The position numbers and the translations under genes were made by a program. A stretch of DNA of 64,000 nt. Source: Clavelina lepadiformis. Taxonomy: Eukaryota; Chordata; Ascidiacea; Aplousobranchia; Clavelinidae. How positions within the stretch are numbered: position 1 is the first letter of the stretch; each line of letters starts with the position of its first letter. Of the stretch, positions 46,766 through 58,800 are shown one piece after another. The DNA is taken from contig NC_135244.1 in NCBI RefSeq assembly GCF_947623445.1, forward strand, positions 1,178,001 to 1,242,000. Direction: 5' to 3'. The notes under the pieces are model-generated. The model saw nothing but the letters and a program-made list of their open reading frames with translations, searched no databases and was not told the origin of the DNA.

Positions 46766-48050
46766 TTTAACAGTTGTTCAACAGACAAGTCAGCTTTAAA
46801 AACATGTTATAATATTGAAATCATTAAGAGTTATATTAATCAAAATAAACATTAAATCTGGAAATACAACAAGAATTAAGCTACTGTAATAGGATGGTGA
46901 CGGACCCACATTTTCCCAAAAAAGCCCTATTTTAAATAGTTGAGTTTGATAGTTTGACCTGAAAACACCGTTAGAACTAATGGTATTGCAAAATTTCGCC
47001 TACATGGTACAATGTAACGGTGGAAGTGAAGAGGCAAAAATCGTTCAAAAATGTTCGAAAGTACCAAAACATACGTCATGAAAATGCCAAATCTCTGGAG
47101 TACCAAAACGTCTTTATGAATTATTACCTTGTTGTGAAAAGGAAAATGCTTGAGTAATGTATCAACCACAATTAAGCGAACAATTCTCCGATGCTGAGAA
47201 GCTGAAGCCACCGAACAACCAGTAGCGTTGAAGCGTTGGATCTTACGACTACACTAGAAACATTGGAAGGTTAGATGGATACACTTGGAATATTTTTCAC
47301 TTTTCAAGATCTCAAAAAAGCAATAGGTTTCATGCCAACAGTTACACGAGTTAAAATACATAAGTTAGAGTTTTAAGATTGCACGGAAGACTTGTTGGGG
47401 GCTACAGACAAACTATCCCAGGCTGCAAAGATAAACTTTCAAAAGCTGCTCGTAACCAACTTGAGAGTTTTTTTGATAGCTGCCGTAGAATCGTTGACAG
47501 ATAGAATAAATACTGTATATGGTTTACTTTTGTTGAGGTAGGCTACTTTGATTGGCTGGGTGCTGCTACGAGCAATATGTGTGAATGTTTGAAGCAGAAC
47601 TTCGACCGAGGAATTTTGGCAAATTGTAGTTTGCTCATTCTTCATACACGAAAAGTTCTTGGCTTCAAGCAGAATTTCCAGCAACATACATATCTCCAAC
47701 TGGCTTTTCAAAAACTAATATAGCGCAAAAAACCTCCAATATTCAGGCAGAACAAAGTTAATATCTGTTGCTCCTGTAAAGGGTCAAAGCACATCTTAAA
47801 CCATCTTGCCAGCAATATTTAGCAATGAATTAGACAATTACGTCACTTTGTGGTGTATTGATCACTCAAAATACTAAAAGCACTTCAACAACCGCAAAAA
47901 CAAATTTCAAGTTTCGTTGGGGAATAAACCACACAACTTATAACAATGATGAAACTCTTTGCACTACAGCATCACTATGCAGTGGTTACACAACCAAGCA
48001 TTGCAACAAAATGAACGACAATTTTTCACGAAAGGTGTCTCATGTAACTT
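46766..48050 (-). other. Unit E 5' leader region
   Basis: Aligns with the sequence between promoter and first exon in units F and G. No separate gene is seen. Confidence 0.5.
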
Positions 48051-48053
48051 TGC

Positions 48054-48175
48054 AACCAATCACATGATAAAGAAACATAGTTAGAAATAAATCACAAATT
48101 CTTCAATAGGTTTTTTTCTAGCCAATCACATTGCGCCGGTACGTAGATAAAAACGCGTCAGAAAAAATGACGTCA
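48054..48175 (-). promoter_or_regulatory. Promoter module of homeobox unit E
   Basis: Given on the plus strand: CRE TGACGTCA at 48168-48175, CCAAT boxes AGCCAATC at about 48119-48126 and ACCAATC near 48056. The order towards the gene is the same as in B and G. The TATA position is altered (AAAGTTACATGAG). Confidence 0.5.
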
Positions 48176-48329
48176 TCAGTTTGATTGTGATAACTACTGA
48201 GTTAAGATGTACAGCAGCAGATCTTTCCTAATGCTTTTTTAACACAAAGTGAGCGATAATTGTTGGAAAATCTCAAATAAAACACCGGAAAGTGCATGCG
48301 TTTGTATTCCAAATCAGCATGCGTGAGGT

Positions 48330-49270
48330 TCGGATCAATTCCAAGTGTGGTAGTTGTTTGTATAAATCATATCTTACATGATATATATCAAGTACAGGTA
48401 AAGGTTAGGCCCACGAGTACACGCTATTGGAATACAAAGCTACAACCTTAAACCCATAAACGAGATTCAGATTCATAAAGCTAAGCGTTTAACTGATGGA
48501 AATAACTTATCTATTATGAAAATGATTCCCAACGAGCATCAAAAGGTTCTCAATTGTTTATAAATCATAATATTAGCTGATGGTTAGATTTGGAAAGTTT
48601 ATTTGCGTTGTTGTATTTTGATAAGAAACTTTTCCTCAATTATAACTTGTATGTTTAAAATGTGATTTATTTGTAACTTGATAGTTTCATCGTTAAATGA
48701 AATGTGTAAAGTTTAAAAGAATATTTCAAATATTCATTCATTTTTCAAATCATCAAATTGTAAAGTTTTATTCAACTGACCAGAACATGATTGATGATTA
48801 ATTCATAATTGCTATACAAGACTTATAAATAAAGACTTGGCATATTAGCATGAAATGTTATTCAATCTAAGACGATTGTTGGCCAAGACAGTTGCTAACT
48901 TCAAAATATTAATTTCCTGACAATTTCGTACACTTTATTTGGACATTGTAATTTGTAAAAAGGATCCCCAGAACTACTCTAATTAGCGCTTATGGGGAAC
49001 CGTAGTATTTCTTGTTCAACAGCGATGAATAGATCTGAGGGAAAAATTTTGAAACACTACGTAGTACGTACAAGAATTTTGCAACGCCATATAATCCACG
49101 TATATATGATGAAAAGATCATTGAATTTTTCTAATAAACAAAGATCTTGTTGCGTAAATCAATTTGTACTTCCGTATTGTATTCCTGTTTACTTGTAGTT
49201 ATCTTTGGTGTTTCCGAAATAATGTTATTATGCAAATTTAGTTTACGTTTACGATAGAAATTCGGTATAT
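48330..49270. other. Intergenic spacer between units E and F
   Basis: The left edge is the inverted GCATGCGTGAGG block boundary. The rest is AT-rich spacer with some similarity to the other spacers of the array (for example AATATTAGCTGATGG). No gene is seen. Confidence 0.5.
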
Positions 49271-49509
49271 AGCGCTTAAAGAAATACACATAAAAACATT
49301 GTTTGTATTTTGCGGTAAAACACATTAAGACATTTCCCAAAAGCACAAAAGTTGAACAATAAAATCTGAAAAGTTTCCGCAATGTAAGTAACATATAGGC
49401 TATATTTATTAAAATATAAACGGTGATAGACACTCAGTTTAAGCAGAACTTGTTTCTGCATATTAGTTGCCTTTAGACAACTCGTCATGAAAGTTCGGGA
49501 TGGTGTGTT

Positions 49510-49700
49510 AATTTGGCGCATCGCTGTTTTCTTTCGGATTGGTTGCAGTAGTGGTTACGTCACTGGAGTCGCTTCCACTCACAGCAGTTGACCACAATCT
49601 GCACCGGCTGAGGTATTTCCGTGTTGTAGATATGAGATGTCGGTGGTAACGCTGATGAGTTGGACGAAACTACTTGGCTTCCCATAGACTTAAAAATGGG
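49510..49700 (-). pseudogene. Relic of the HD2 tail of unit F
   Basis: On the minus strand SNSSALPPTSHIYNTEIPQP aligns with the Ser-rich tail of the HD2 exon of unit C (SSSVLPSTSHEHDTEVSQQ). The HD2 homeodomain itself is gone and the relic is frameshifted. It lies just after the stop codon of unit F. Confidence 0.55.
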
Positions 49701-49719
49701 TCAGTTCGCTGCTTCCCTT

Positions 49720-51394
49720 TTATGGCATTTTTTTGACCTTTTTTAATTTCCTTCTTTGATATTCAAACCAACTTTTCACCTGTTTTGGTGTAAGATTGAC
49801 CTTGATCGCAATTTTGCCTTTTCTCCCGAACCAAAGGCACTGGTCCATATCAAACTCCTTTCTCAAAATATCTAACTGGTCTTTAGAGAATTTATGTGTC
49901 AATTTGGCCAAGGATTGTAGTTTCTGAGCTAAAAAACGAAATTTTGATTGTTAGTTCACAAATAATAAAACTCTTAAAAAGCTTTGTCGAACAATGATAC
50001 CAGGCGTGGAGTTGCTGAACGTGGCTTGACCCAAACTGTTTGTGGCTGACGTCAGAGTTTTCGTTTGACCTTCACCAATGCGTGTAATGACTTCCTAAAA
50101 ATGCAAGTTAAAATTGTAGTTTGGATTTCAAGCAGCGCTCACAAGCTGGCAGCAGGTGCAGAGATATTCTCATTATTTGTGGAAAATGTCTCCGTTGTTC
50201 TCTGATATTGGCTTTATTAAGAAATAGAAATGAAACGTCTGCACAAGCTGCTATGAGGCTACACGTCTACTCACGACATTGCTTTCAGTGGAAGTGATGC
50301 TGATAGTCGACGTCCGATTTGAAGAATAGCTTTGGGCTTGTGGTGGGATCATTGATGGGAACAATGATGCCAAAGATAAACTTGACGTAGCTTGTTGGCT
50401 GGCTTCGAGTGAGTGTTCGACTTCCTGGTTGCCGAGTAAGCAAGCCTTTTTTGGCACTACTTCCTGCGATTTCAATAATGAAAAGACTTAGCCTACTATA
50501 TAATATTTGCGTTGAAACATTGATACCGAGAAAAAACTCGCCAACCACAGCTTGATTAAAACTTACGCTCTCTGCTGATGGCAATACATTGGGCGTATGA
50601 TCTGGAGGCAAGTAAGGATTGTGCCGCAAAACTTTGCTTACACCGTCAATTACTTCAATGTATGTCACGTTACTAGTCAAGTTTGGAAGTGGTGGCATCA
50701 CTGATGCGTAATTTGGAGCCAATATAGAGCTTGGTGGCAGTGGTATTCGCGGTAGAAACATTGGCACCGAAAAAGGAAACGGTAAAAAACTTAAAGGTCG
50801 GTCGCCGGGTTCGATTACAGTTTTGTTTTTCAATCTTGCTGCGAAAATCCAAATATAAAATAGGATTGGATTTCAATAATAAAACTGTTAAATTACTTGT
50901 TACGTTACATTTACCCAACGAGAAACTTCTGGCCGTAGCTTCACTGTAATGTCCAATTCTATCTGTAGAGATCGTGGCTTTTGGTTTTCCATCCCGTCGC
51001 TGGTAAGAAATATTGTTGAAGCTTCCACTTAACCTGCTAGAACTCCACTCACTTACAGCTGTTGTTTCACTGAAGGACACGTTGATTTTCGGCGTCGAAC
51101 TTACAGAGAGAGGTTGTTGTAAAACTACCGATGCAGCTGATGACACCAATATTGGACTTGACGAAGCAAGGTCGCTGGGATCAATGAAGGAGATTTTTCT
51201 GCCTTCAGATAATGAGCTTTTTTCGCATAGTTTGTTTTTCTGTTTCTCTGATGAAATGGGAAAATATATATAATCGTTGCCGCTTATGTTTTCGTTGTCA
51301 ATACATTTACATGAGACTTTCCTAGGATGGTAAACTTTACAAAAACAATATGGCATGCAATAAAGTAGGCTTATACCATCCCATAATTACCCAT
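49720..51394 (-). CDS. Divergent homeobox protein, unit F
   Basis: Minus-strand exons are 51394-51391 (ATG-G), 51247-50915, 50838-50567, 50463-50275, 50094-50001 and 49928-49720. All phases match and give 366 residues with no defect seen. Exon 2 is Ser/Thr-rich with SGSFNNISYQRRD. Exon 3 is Pro-rich with TYIEVIDGVSKVLRHNPYLPP. The last exon is a short HD1 (HKFSKDQLDILRKEFDMDQ to KQVKSWFEYQRRKLKK) ending eight residues later. Trp48 and Arg53 are kept but Asn51 is Tyr. This is the best-preserved complete unit on the minus strand. It is head-to-head with unit G, whose promoter lies about 1.5 kb away. The likely role is a nuclear regulator of an orphan homeobox class; DNA binding is uncertain because of position 51. 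Confidence 0.8.
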
Positions 51395-52767
51395 TTTAAA
51401 AGCTGTAAAACCGACAAGTCAGCATCGAACACATTTGGTACTCTGTAATAAAAATGTAATCATTTCGTCAAATTAATCAAAAAACAAATAAAATCTGAAT
51501 CTGTAACAACAATAACAATTAAGCTCATAAGATGTTAACGCCTCATAGTGCCTCATTAAGCTAATCAAATATTGTCTAAACAAAATTTAACGGCTCATAG
51601 TGCGCCGCTAACTGCTTCTCCTACTTTACAGGCAATGTAGGAAAAGAATAAACATAAATTTCATCCCAACTTAATAGTTAGAGTTGTGCAAAAGTACAAT
51701 TCTAAATTAAAAATTGAATTCGACAATTTGAACTGAAACCAACGTTAGAACTAATGGTATTGCCAAACTTATCCTGCAAGTTAAGGTGAAAGGAAAGTGA
51801 GAAGCAAAAAGCGTTCACAAAAGTGAACGAAATGTTCGAAAGTACCAAAACACATATCACGAAAATGCCGAACCTCAGTAGTACCAAAATGTCTGTATGG
51901 ATTATTGCCTTGTCGTTGAAAAGGAAAATGCTTGCTTAAATGTACTGTATCTCCTTTAATGAAGTTCACATTTTCCCTATTTTTGCAAGCTCAAGCCACC
52001 GAATACACAGTAGCATTAAAACGTTGGATCTGATGACTACACGTAGAAACATTCGAACAAATAGTAGTTGAATATCCTTGGATTTTTCGGCATCATTCAA
52101 AGTCTCAAGAAACCAACAGGTTTTATACAAACAGTGATTTGAATTAAAAGTAAGTTGAATGAATTTTCACACTCCACAACAGACATGTTGGAGTGACACG
52201 CAAACTACCACCTGCTGCGAATATTTACACTTAAAGTCCGCTCGGAGACAACAAGAAAGTATTCTTGAACACTGTCGTAGAATCGTTGACAGGCAGTATA
52301 AATACTGTGTACAGTTTGCTTTAGTTCAGGTAGGCTACTAGGATCGCCTGGCTGGCTACGTGCAATTTATGAATGTTGGAATCAGAACTTTGATCTGGGA
52401 AATTTTTGCAAGCTGTTGTTTGATAATTTATCACACGCAAAACCCTCGTAGCCTAAAGCAGAATTCTCCAGCTACTTGTATAACTCAAATAAGCCATTTC
52501 AATTAAACAAAGAGCAAAAAACATCGTTCAGTTGTTAGGCTGAACAAAGTTATTATATGTAACTACTATAGGCAACGAATGTTATGCCACATTTATAACA
52601 ACTTCAACAGCAAGATATCTGAAGTTCCGTGTAGAAACAAGCCGCAAAACTTATATCAATGATGAAATAGTTTGTACTAAAGCATTAGGTGCAGTGCTTA
52701 AACAACGAAGCATTGTAGCAAAATGAACGACTTTTTTTCACAAAAGACCTTTTGAATAACTTTGAAA
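51395..52767 (-). other. Unit F 5' leader region
   Basis: Aligns, inverted, with the leader regions of units B and G (for example the CGTAGAATCGTTGACAG stretch at 52270). No separate gene is seen. Confidence 0.5.
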
Positions 52768-52888
52768 CCAATCACATTGTAAAGAAACACAGTTAGAAAT
52801 AAAATCAAAAAATCTCCAATAGGTGCTCAAATAGCCAATCACATTGCGCCGGTACGTACATTAAAGTGTCTCAGAAAAAGTGACGTCA
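52768..52888 (-). promoter_or_regulatory. Promoter module of homeobox unit F
   Basis: Given on the plus strand: CRE TGACGTCA at 52881-52888, CCAAT boxes AGCCAATC at 52833-52840 and ACCAATC near 52768. The TATA-like site seen in B and G is degenerate here. Confidence 0.5.
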
Positions 52889-52989
52889 TCAGTTTGATTG
52901 TGATCATTACAGAGATTAGATGTACAAGAGTAAATCCTTCATAATGCTTTTCAACACTAAATGAGCGATAACTGTTGAATCATCTCAAA

Positions 52990-54230
52990 TAAAAGCAACT
53001 AAAAGTACAAGAGGTAAGGAACTGTTTTGTGTGTTCTTTTTTGTATGACGTGTATGTATATGTATAAATTATATCTTAATTGATAGATATCAAGGTCTGG
53101 TATAGGTTAGGCCTATGTGGACACGTTATTGGCCTACAGGCTAGACAGCTACAACCTTAAAACCGTAAACGGGAATCAGAATTAGGCTTATAACTACTGC
53201 AACGAAATTGTCTTTATGGTATTAATATCCAGTGAATATCCAAAGGTTGTAAATATTTATGAGGTCGTAATATTGGCAGATGGTTAGATTTGAAAAGTTT
53301 GTTTGCATTTTAAAACAAATTGTACATTTTACAATAAATCGCTTTTAAGGAAAATGTATCTGTATATGTTGATACAAAATTTCCAGTAAAATAATATCTA
53401 TTTGATATCCTGCAGTATATCACAACATGAACAAAGAAGTGTTCTAAACATGAGAATACTACTTAAGCCGAACCTACAGTGAACTTTGTTTATAAAACCT
53501 GAAAAAGATTTAGTAATTCGAAGACAATTTAAATTTGTTCTTTTCATCATCATCAAAATTGGTGTAATATATACAGTATATTAGCATAACTTATATAAAC
53601 ATGAAAATTGATTGTGCACATATGCTTTAGCTATCATCATTCTCCACTTGCACTTAACATAGTAAAGATTTTATGTAAAGGTGTTATATTTGAAAAACAT
53701 ATGATAACAAATTAATAGAAATGTAGTAAAAAAAATTTATACAAAAGTTCAGACAAGGTCACAATAATAGCAAAAAAGAAAAAATATATTTAACAATGCA
53801 CGCAGACAACAAGCTTGGTAACATGGGCTAGAGTAGTGAGGAATCATTTTCAAGTTTAAATCGTGAAAACTTTTCTCAGTCTGACGACAAATATTCCAAC
53901 ACCTTACCAACATTTGTAGTTACTTGTGAATCATATTTTAGTTTCAAGAACTTGTTTCAGAATGCAAACAAACTTGCCAAATTTTACCATCAGCCAATGT
54001 TATGACTTACAAACAATTTACAACATTTGGATGTCTACTGGGTATCAATTTCATAAAATACAATTTTTTCCCAGGAGTTGTAAGCCTATCTCTGAATCTG
54101 ACTTATGATTTTAAGGTTGTAGTTGTCTTGCCTGTAGGCCAATAGCGTGTCCTCGTAGGTCTAACTTATACTGGTACTTGATATCTATCATTTAAAATTT
54201 GATTTATACATAAAAAATTACCACACTTGA
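52990..54230. repeat. Spacer between the head-to-head units F and G
   Basis: The inner part, 53330-53870, matches the spacer repeat of 28.5-29.25 kb in the same orientation and that of 39-40 kb inverted. No gene is present. Both edges are the block boundaries that precede the promoter modules of F and G. Confidence 0.6.
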
Positions 54231-54418
54231 AACTGATCCAAACCTCACGCGTGCTGATTCTATGCATACAGTTCATACAAAACAGTTCATTGCTTGTTGT
54301 ACTTTTCGTTGTTTTATTTGAGATGTTACATCAATTTTCGCTCACTAGATGTTGAAAAAGCACTAGGAAAGATTTGCTGCTGTACATCTTAACTCAGGTG
54401 TGATCACAATCAAACTGA

Positions 54419-54557
54419 TGACGTCACTTTATTTTGAAGCGGTTTTATATACGTAGCGGCACAATATGATTGGCTGTTACCATTGGATTTGATTGGATTT
54501 TGTGATGATTTCTAACATGTTTCCTTACATTGTGATTGGCTGCAGGGTTATATAAAA
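54419..54557 (+). promoter_or_regulatory. Promoter module of homeobox unit G
   Basis: CRE TGACGTCA at 54419-54426, inverted CCAAT boxes GATTGGCT at 54468-54475 and 54534-54541, and a good TATA box TTATATAAAA at 54548-54557. This is the most complete version of the module shared by the array. Confidence 0.65.
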
Positions 54558-55853
54558 CGTCTTTCGTGAAAAAAAGTCGTTCATTTTGCTGCAATGTTTA
54601 GTTGTATAAGCACTGAAACGCAAAGTTTTAGTACAATCTACTATGGTTGTGGCATGTTTGCTTACTTGTTTGGAACTTGAAATATGTTGTTGTTGAAGTT
54701 ACCCTGAATGTGGTTTAACGTTCGCTACCTGTAGTAGCAGCAGATAGTAACTTTGTTTTGCCTGAAAATTGGAGGCAATTGTTGCGCTAGTTGTTATATT
54801 TGAAACGGCCTATTGGAGTTAGACAAGTTGCTGGAAATTCTGGTTTAGGCTACAGGGGTTTTGCGTCTAAAGAATGAGCAATGTACAACTTGCCAAAATT
54901 CCCAGGTCGAAGTTCTGCTTCCAACATGGATAGCGTAGCCAGCGTAGCCAGCGTAGCCAGCGTAGCCAGCGTAGCCAAATCTAGTAGCCTGCCTCAACTG
55001 AAACAAACTATATACAGTATTTATACTGTATCAGCGATTCTACGACAGTACATAAAATCACTTTCTTGTTGGCTACAAGTAGTCTGACTGTTAATCTTTG
55101 CAGCAGGTGATAGTTTGCTTGTCACTCCCCAACAAGTCTTCTGAGCAGTCCAAGTGTAATTGAAAACTCCTTCAACTTATTTCAACTTTTTTCACCGTTT
55201 GCATAAAACCTAATCCTAGAAGGTGCCAAATATTCTTACCGTATACACCTAACCTGTGTTTGAATGTTTCCACGTGTGGTCAGAAGATTCAACGTTTTAA
55301 TGCTACGGTTGGTTCGCTGACTTAAGCTTCCAAAAATCAGAGAATCGTGCCTTCATCAAATTTGAGCCAATATTATATCATTTCCACGACAATGCAATGA
55401 TATAATCAATGCAGACGTTTTGGCATTGAAGATAGTTGATTGAAGATAGCATTTTCATACTTTCGAATATTTTGTTCCTTTTGTGGACGCTTTTTGTTAC
55501 GTTACTTCACTTCCCTTCCACCCTACCATGCAGGATAACTTTGGCAATACCTTTAGTTCTAACGATGGTTCCAGGGCAAACTTTCAAACTCAACTATTTA
55601 ATGCAGACTCGAACGTGTAAACAGCACACACATCTAAGTGGAGATGAAATTTATTTTTAAAATCTTCCTACATTGCTTGTTGAGAATGAAAAGGAGGATA
55701 ACAAGCGTGGGCCAGTCAGCATCTTTTAGCTTCATTATTATTGTTGTTGTCTAGATTAATATTTATTTTGATTAACTTGATGTAATGATTTCATACTTAC
55801 TGGGCACATCAACGTGTGTTCGATGCTGACTTGTCTGTTTTACAACTTCTAAA
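54558..55853 (+). other. 5' leader region of unit G
   Basis: Aligns with the leaders of B and D. It contains five tandem AGCGTAGCC units at 54932-54976. No separate gene is seen. Confidence 0.5.
54932..54976. repeat. Five tandem copies of a 9-bp unit
   Basis: AGCGTAGCC is repeated five times in the leader of unit G. The equivalent place in unit B has only a single related stretch (GCGCATAGCCAGCGCCC). Confidence 0.8.
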
Positions 55854-58800
55854 ATGGGTAAGTTTGGGATGGTAGAAGCTTACTTTATTGCATGTCATAT
55901 TGGTTTTGTAAAGTTTACCATCCTAGCCAAATATCATCTGAATACATTTACACTGAAAACATAAGCGGCAATGACGATATATTTTAACATTTTCATCAGA
56001 GGAAACAAAAACCAAAGCAAACGCAAAAAGTTCAACATCTGGAGACAGAGAAATTCCCTCAATCGATCCTAGCGACCATGCTTCGTCATGTTCGTTAATT
56101 ATATCACCATCTGCACCGGTAGTTTTACAACAACGTCACTATATACGTACCACGCCGACAATCAACGTGTCCTGCAGTGAAACAACAGCTGTAAGTGAGT
56201 GGACCTGTAGCAGGGTAAGTGGAAGCTTCAACTACATTTGTTACCAGGGACAAGATGAAAAACGAACAGCCATGATCTCTGCAGATAGAAGTGGACATCC
56301 CAGTGAAGCAACGGCCAGAAGCTTCCCGGTGGGTAAGTGTAATATAACAAGTAATTTAACAGAATTATTGTTGAAATCTAATCAATTTTTTATATTAGAA
56401 TGAAAAAAACTCAAAATTGAATTGTAATCTTCAGATCCCCAGACAGTTGAGAGTACATTTGAACCCGGCAATCGAGCTTCAAGCTCTATGCAAGTTCCGT
56501 TTTCGGCGTCAGTGATTCAACCGCCTATACAATTTCCGTCAGGTTCTTCATCTTACGCATCAATGACGCCACCACCGCGAAATATGATTAGCAGCGTGAC
56601 ATACGGTGTAAGCAGAGTTTTGCATTACAATCCTTACTTGCCTCCAGATCAAAACCCAAATACAACGCTAGCAACAGAGAGCGCAAGTTTCAATCAAGCT
56701 GTGGTTAGCAAGTTTCTTCTGGGTACCAAAGTTTTAGCACAAGCATTATATAGTAGGCTAACTTTTTTCATTATTGAAACCGCAGGAAGACACGCCAAAA
56801 AAGATATTCTCACTCGGCAACCAGGAAGTCGAACGTTCAGACGAAGCCAGCCAACAAGCTTCGTCAAGTTTATCTTTGGAACCATCGTCTTCATCAATGC
56901 TCCCACCACAATCACAAAACTCTTCTTCAAGCCTGACGTCGACTATCAGCACCATCTCCACTGAAAGCAATGTCGTGAGTAGGCGTGTAGCCTTACAGCA
57001 GCTTGTACAGACGTTTCAGTTATATTTCTTACTAAAGCCAATGCTACACATGAACGGCAACATCGGCTACAAACTAAGAGCATATGTTTGCACCTGCAGC
57101 CAACTTGTTAGTGGTGCGTAAATCAAAACTATAATTCTAACTTGCCTTTTCAGAACATCATTACGCTCTTCGAAGGTAAAAAATCAAATCTGACGTCAGC
57201 CACAAACAGCACATGTTCGGGTCAAGCCACGGTCACCAACACCACGCCTGGTACAGTTGTTCGATAGAAATAATTTTAAGAGTTTTAATATTTGTAAACT
57301 CATAATGACATGCTCGTTTTTAGCAAAGAACCCGCAACCCGTGCATAAAAAAAACAAAAAACTTACCGACGAACAGTTAAAGGCTTTGCAAGAGAAGTTT
57401 GATCACGACAAATACTGTTGGCAAGGAAGAAAAAAGGTTATTGCGGAGGAGAACAATCTTTCCGAAATGCAAGTAGAAAATTGGTTCAGATACAACAGGA
57501 GGAAGTCAAATAAGTTAGGAGAGGAAAAAACGTCACAAAACCCAGAAACGAACAAGGATGTTTCTGACGAGACCGAACGAAGCTATAGAGCTTCGACCAG
57601 ATCGTCGGTCCCAGAGACTTCACCACAAGTACAACTTACGTTAAGTTCTTGGTCGGTTCCGATTTCGTCATCAGGGACTTCACCACAAGTACAATATTCG
57701 TCAGGTGGTTGGTCGGTTCCGATTTCGTCATCAGGGACGTCACCACAATTACAACATTCTTCAGGTGGTTGGTCACTCCCGATTTCGTCATCAGGGACGT
57801 CACCACAATTACAACGTTCTTCAGGTGGTTGGTCGGATCCGATTTCGTCATCAGGGACTTCAACACAAGTACAATATTCGTCAGGTGGTTGGTCGGTTCC
57901 GATTTCGTCATCAGGGACTTCACCACAATTACAACATTCTTCAGGTGGTTGGTCGGTTCCGATTTCGTCATCAGGGACTTCACCACAATTACAACATTCT
58001 TCAGGTGGTTGGTCGGTTCCAATTTCGTCATCAGGGACTTCACCACAATTACAACATTCTTCAGGTGATTGGTCGGTTCCGATTTCGTCATCAGGGACGT
58101 CACCACAATTACAACATTCTTCAGGTGGTTGGTCGGTTCCGATTTCGTTATCAGTGACGTCACCACAATTACAATTTTCTTCAGGTGGTTGGTCGGTTCC
58201 GATTTCGTCATCAGGAACTTCACCACAATTACAACATTCTTCAGGTGGTTGGTCGGTTCCGATTTCGTCATCGGGGACGTCACCACAATTACAACATTCT
58301 TCAGGTTGTTGGTCGGTTCCGATTTCGTCATCAGGGACTTTACCACAATTGCAACGTTTTTCAGGTGGTTGGTCGGTTCCGATTTCGTCATCAGGGACTT
58401 CACCACAATTACAACCTTCTTCCGGTGGTTGGTCGGTTCCGATTTCGTCATCAGGGACTTCACCACAATTACAACATTCTTCAGGTGGTTGGTCGGTTCC
58501 GATTTCGACATCAGGGACTTCACCACAATTACAACATTCTTCAGGTGGTTGGTCGGTTCCGATTTCGTCATCAGGGACTTCACCACAATTACAACATTCT
58601 TCAGGTGGTTGGTCGGTTCCAATTTCGTCATCAGGGACTTCACCACAATTACAACATTCTTCAGGTGGTTGGTCGGTTCCAATTTCGTCATCAGGGACTT
58701 CACCACAATTACAACATTCTTCAGGTGGTTGGTCGGTTCCGATTTCGTCATCAGGGACTTCACCACAATTACAACATTCTTCAGGTTGTTGGTCGGTTCC

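Noticed and set aside
56488-56964. A 158-codon open frame through the third exon and following intron of unit G
   Set aside because: The frame runs through a conserved splice donor. Exon phases and comparison with B, C and F show that the downstream exon is read in another frame.
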